DNA from: an uncultured Lachnotalea sp.
Lineage (GTDB): Bacteria; Bacillota; Clostridia; Lachnospirales; Lachnospiraceae
Direction: 5' to 3'
NCBI GenBank assembly: GCA_947066815.1
Contig: CAMSZT010000017.1
Coordinates: 1-64,000 of the forward strand
Length of the DNA stretch: 64,000 nucleotides
Under the pieces are notes generated by a model. That model had not been told where the DNA came from. It did no database searches and saw only the letters and a program-made list of their open reading frames with translations. How positions within the stretch are numbered: the stretch's first letter is position 1; each line of letters opens with the position of its first letter. Made by a program: the position numbers and the translations under genes. Positions 61,843 through 64,000 of this stretch are shown in pieces.

Positions 61843-62726
61843 TCACACTCAGGCAGGTAGAATACAAATATCAGGAAGGGACGCCCATGGAGACGGAGGC
61901 GCTCCATAAGGTAAGCCTGGAGATCCGGGACGGGGAGTTTATCGGATTGATCGGCCATACCGGCTCCGGCAAGTCCACGTTGATCCAGCATCTCAACGGG
62001 CTGGTGAGGGCCACCGGGGGCGACATCCTCTACAACGGGGAGAGCATTTACCGGGAGGGCTTTTCCATGAAGGAGCTCCGAAGCCGGGTGGGGCTGGTAT
62101 TCCAGTACCCGGAGCACCAGCTTTTCGAGGTGGACGTGTTTACAGACGTCTGCTTCGGGCCGAAGAACCAGGGCCTTTCTAAAGAAGAAATCGAAAAACG
62201 GGCCAGGGAGGCCCTCTCCCTGGTGGGGATTGGGGAGAATTATTATAAAAAGTCTCCCTTCGAGCTCTCCGGAGGGGAGAAGCGGCGGGTGGCCATCGCG
62301 GGAGTGCTGGCCATGGAGCCGGAGGTGCTGATCCTGGACGAGCCCACGGCGGGCCTGGACCCGAGGGGACGGGACGAGATCCTGGGACAGCTCGCGAGGC
62401 TTCACAGGGAGCGGGGCATGACGGTGATCCTGGTGTCCCACAGCATGGAGGACGTGGCGAAATACGTGGACCGGATCATGGTCATGAACCACGGGTGCCT
62501 GGTCTTTGACGATACGCCCCGGGTGGTCTTCGGCCATTACAAAGAGCTGGAGGAGATGGGGCTTGCGGCCCCCCAGGTGACCTACATCGCCCACGCCCTT
62601 GCGGAGGCGGGCTTTCCCGTGAGGACGGACGTGATCACCGTGGAGGAGGCAGAAGAAGCGATTCTTTGCACTCTGAACATGGACGGCGTCGGGCGAATGG
62701 AGAAGGCTGACGGTGAGGGGCGGTAA
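61839..62726 (+). CDS. ecfA2: ECF transporter ATPase A2
   Basis: 295 residues. Walker [10 protein letters not shown] (39-47), Q-loop [21 protein letters not shown] (ECF A2 type), signature [15 protein letters not shown] and Walker [13 protein letters not shown]. Pairs with EcfA1. Start is coupled to the ecfA1 stop; ecfT follows 65 bases downstream. Confidence 0.96.
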   Translation: MITLRQVEYKYQEGTPMETEALHKVSLEIRDGEFIGLIGHTGSGKSTLIQHLNGLVRATGGDILYNGESIYREGFSMKELRSRVGLVFQYPEHQLFEVDVFTDVCFGPKNQGLSKEEIEKRAREALSLVGIGENYYKKSPFELSGGEKRRVAIAGVLAMEPEVLILDEPTAGLDPRGRDEILGQLARLHRERGMTVILVSHSMEDVAKYVDRIMVMNHGCLVFDDTPRVVFGHYKELEEMGLAAPQVTYIAHALAEAGFPVRTDVITVEEAEEAILCTLNMDGVGRMEKADGEGR

Positions 62727-62791
62727 TAACAGGATAAAAAGGTGTACGGGAGAAACCCGATACCATGAAAGAAGAAAGGTGAGACGATCTC

Positions 62792-63592
62792 ATGATGCGA
62801 GACATTACTCTGGGCCAGTATTATCCGGTGCAGTCGCCGGTGCATAAACTGGACCCTAGGACCAAGCTTTTCGGCACCCTGGTGCTGATCGTCGCCCTGT
62901 TTGTGGCGGACAACGTGTATTGCTACGGGGCGGCGGCCCTGTTCCTGTTCGGGATCATCGCGGCTTCGAAGGTCCCGGTGGGGCATATTGTGAAGGGATT
63001 GAAGCCGGTGCTCTTCCTGCTCGTGTTCAGCGCCGCCTTCAACCTGTTTCTGACGCCGGGGGAGGAGCTGGTCCATTTCTGGATCTTTACCATTACAAAG
63101 GAAGGGCTTGTCCGGGCGGGGATGATGGCGGTGCGGCTTACGTTTCTGGTCATGGGCACCTCCCTCCTGACCTTTACCACCACGCCCAACCAGCTGACGG
63201 ACGGGCTGGAGAGGAGCCTTCGGTTTTTGAACGTGGTACACGTGCCGGTCCACGAGATCGCCATGATCATGTCCATCGCCCTGCGGTTCATCCCGATCCT
63301 GGTGGAGGAGACGGACAAGATCATGAAGGCGCAGATGGCGAGGGGGGCGGATTTTGAGACGGGCGGCCTGATCAAAAAGGCCAAAGCCATGATCCCCCTT
63401 CTGGTGCCCCTGTTCATCTCGGCCTTCCGGCGGGCCTCCGACCTGGCCCTGGCCATGGAGGCCAGATGCTACCACGGAGGAGAAGGGCGCACCAAGATGA
63501 AGCCTTTGAAATACAGGACGGCGGACCGGCTCGCCTACCTGATCCTTCTGGCGTTCCCGACGGGCGTGGTGCTCCTTCGGGTACTGTTGTGA
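62792..63592 (+). CDS. ecfT: ECF transporter transmembrane protein EcfT
   Basis: 266 residues with about five helices. DITLGQYYPVQSPVHKLDPRTKL is the family opening, and the coupling helices contain the ARG motif in KAQMARGADFETGG and a second Ala-Met-Glu-Ala-Arg motif in ALAMEARCYHGGEGRT. It links ATPases to S components. ATG 62792 (next ATG 62795) follows AGAAAGGTGAG at a distance. Confidence 0.95.
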   Translation: MMRDITLGQYYPVQSPVHKLDPRTKLFGTLVLIVALFVADNVYCYGAAALFLFGIIAASKVPVGHIVKGLKPVLFLLVFSAAFNLFLTPGEELVHFWIFTITKEGLVRAGMMAVRLTFLVMGTSLLTFTTTPNQLTDGLERSLRFLNVVHVPVHEIAMIMSIALRFIPILVEETDKIMKAQMARGADFETGGLIKKAKAMIPLLVPLFISAFRRASDLALAMEARCYHGGEGRTKMKPLKYRTADRLAYLILLAFPTGVVLLRVLL

Positions 63593-63602
63593 CGGAGGAA
63601 TG

Positions 63603-64000
63603 ATGAGACGGATCAAATTAGTGGTGGCCTATGACGGCACCGATTACTGCGGCTTCCAGTTTCAGAAGAACGGTCCCACCATCGAGGCGGAGTTAAACCG
63701 GGCCCTCTCGGAGCTCACCGGGGAGGATGTCCGTGTGACGGGGGCCAGCAGGACGGACGCCGGCGTCCACGCCCTGGGAAATATCGCCGTGTTCAATACG
63801 GAGAGCCGGATCCCTGCGGAAAAATTCAGCTATGCCTTGAACAGCCGCCTGCCGGAGGACATCGCCGTCCAGTCTTCGGAGGAGGTTGCGGTTTCCTACC
63901 ATCCCCGGAAATGCAATTCCGTGAAAACATATGAGTACCGGATCCTGAATCGGCGGTTCCCCGATCCCACCAGACGGCGAAACGCTGCCTTCTGCCACTG
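63603..64000 (+). CDS. truA: tRNA pseudouridine synthase A (cut by window end)
   Basis: First 132 codons only. The start RIKLVVAYDGTDYCGFQFQ and catalytic SRTDAGVHALG (active Asp of TruA) identify the enzyme, which makes pseudouridine at positions 38-40 of tRNA anticodon stems. It follows ecfT by ten bases, and a GGAGG site precedes two ATG codons at 63600 and 63603. The remainder lies past 64000. Confidence 0.96.
   Translation, partial: MRRIKLVVAYDGTDYCGFQFQKNGPTIEAELNRALSELTGEDVRVTGASRTDAGVHALGNIAVFNTESRIPAEKFSYALNSRLPEDIAVQSSEEVAVSYHPRKCNSVKTYEYRILNRRFPDPTRRRNAAFCH

Overview
The window looks like a chromosomal segment of a GC-rich gut Clostridia, most likely Lachnospiraceae (Bacillota). 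The reasons are the clostridial-order Rnf operon (C-D-G-E-A-B), the ecfA1-ecfA2-ecfT-truA run, AGGAGG-type ribosome sites, LplB/YtcP-type sugar transporters served by an MsmX-like ATPase, and many lipoproteins. This assignment is by gene content only.

Layout. 1-2.7 kb: tRNA-Ser(CGA), a Na+/Ca2+ exchanger and an orphan NitT/TauT-type binding lipoprotein. 2.8-12.4 kb: one long, tightly overlapping operon for an Mrp/Mbh-like cation/proton antiporter (E, F, G, MbhD-like, MbhE-MnhB, C and four NuoL/M/N-like subunits, with no full-length MrpA). 12.5-19.6 kb: an accessory-looking block holding a 919-residue protein with a possible RyR-like module, a secreted SH3/M23 protein lacking one zinc ligand, an unknown 193-residue protein, and a TIR-Sel1 protein translationally coupled to it. 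19.6-30.2 kb: an XRE-aminotransferase fusion behind an array of TTGAAC motifs, a DUF1858 protein, an RCC1-like lipoprotein, a cupin, argS, an SNF2 ATPase and an M19 dipeptidase. 30.2-41.6 kb: a fructan/sucrose locus (LacI regulator, YesL group, ABC permeases, binding protein, GH32, and separately msmX) whose promoters share the same operator-like sequence. 41.7-46.6 kb: two iron alcohol dehydrogenases, a zinc-ribbon membrane protein and an O-acetylhomoserine sulfhydrylase. 46.6-51.7 kb: a decayed LysR gene, a broken GPH sugar symporter, an intact GH36 alpha-galactosidase, its likely AraC regulator and a YczE-type membrane protein. 52.1-60.4 kb: rnfCDGEAB with apbE, a NusG-domain-II protein, a GNAT enzyme and a Gx-family protein. 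60.4-64 kb: rnpB (minus strand), the ECF transporter core and a truncated truA.

How parts work together. The Mrp-like complex and Rnf are both ion-coupled membrane machines and could share a Na+ or H+ gradient; ApbE would attach FMN to RnfG and RnfD. The fructan locus imports oligosaccharides through permeases powered by MsmX and hydrolyses them in the cytoplasm with GH32, under LacI control. The alpha-galactosidase probably lost its dedicated symporter. The most promising candidate for an undescribed system is the 12.7-19.6 kb block, where a TIR enzyme carrying a candidate catalytic glutamate sits near a large possible RyR-type sensor. The second is the aminotransferase fused to its own probable repressor domain.
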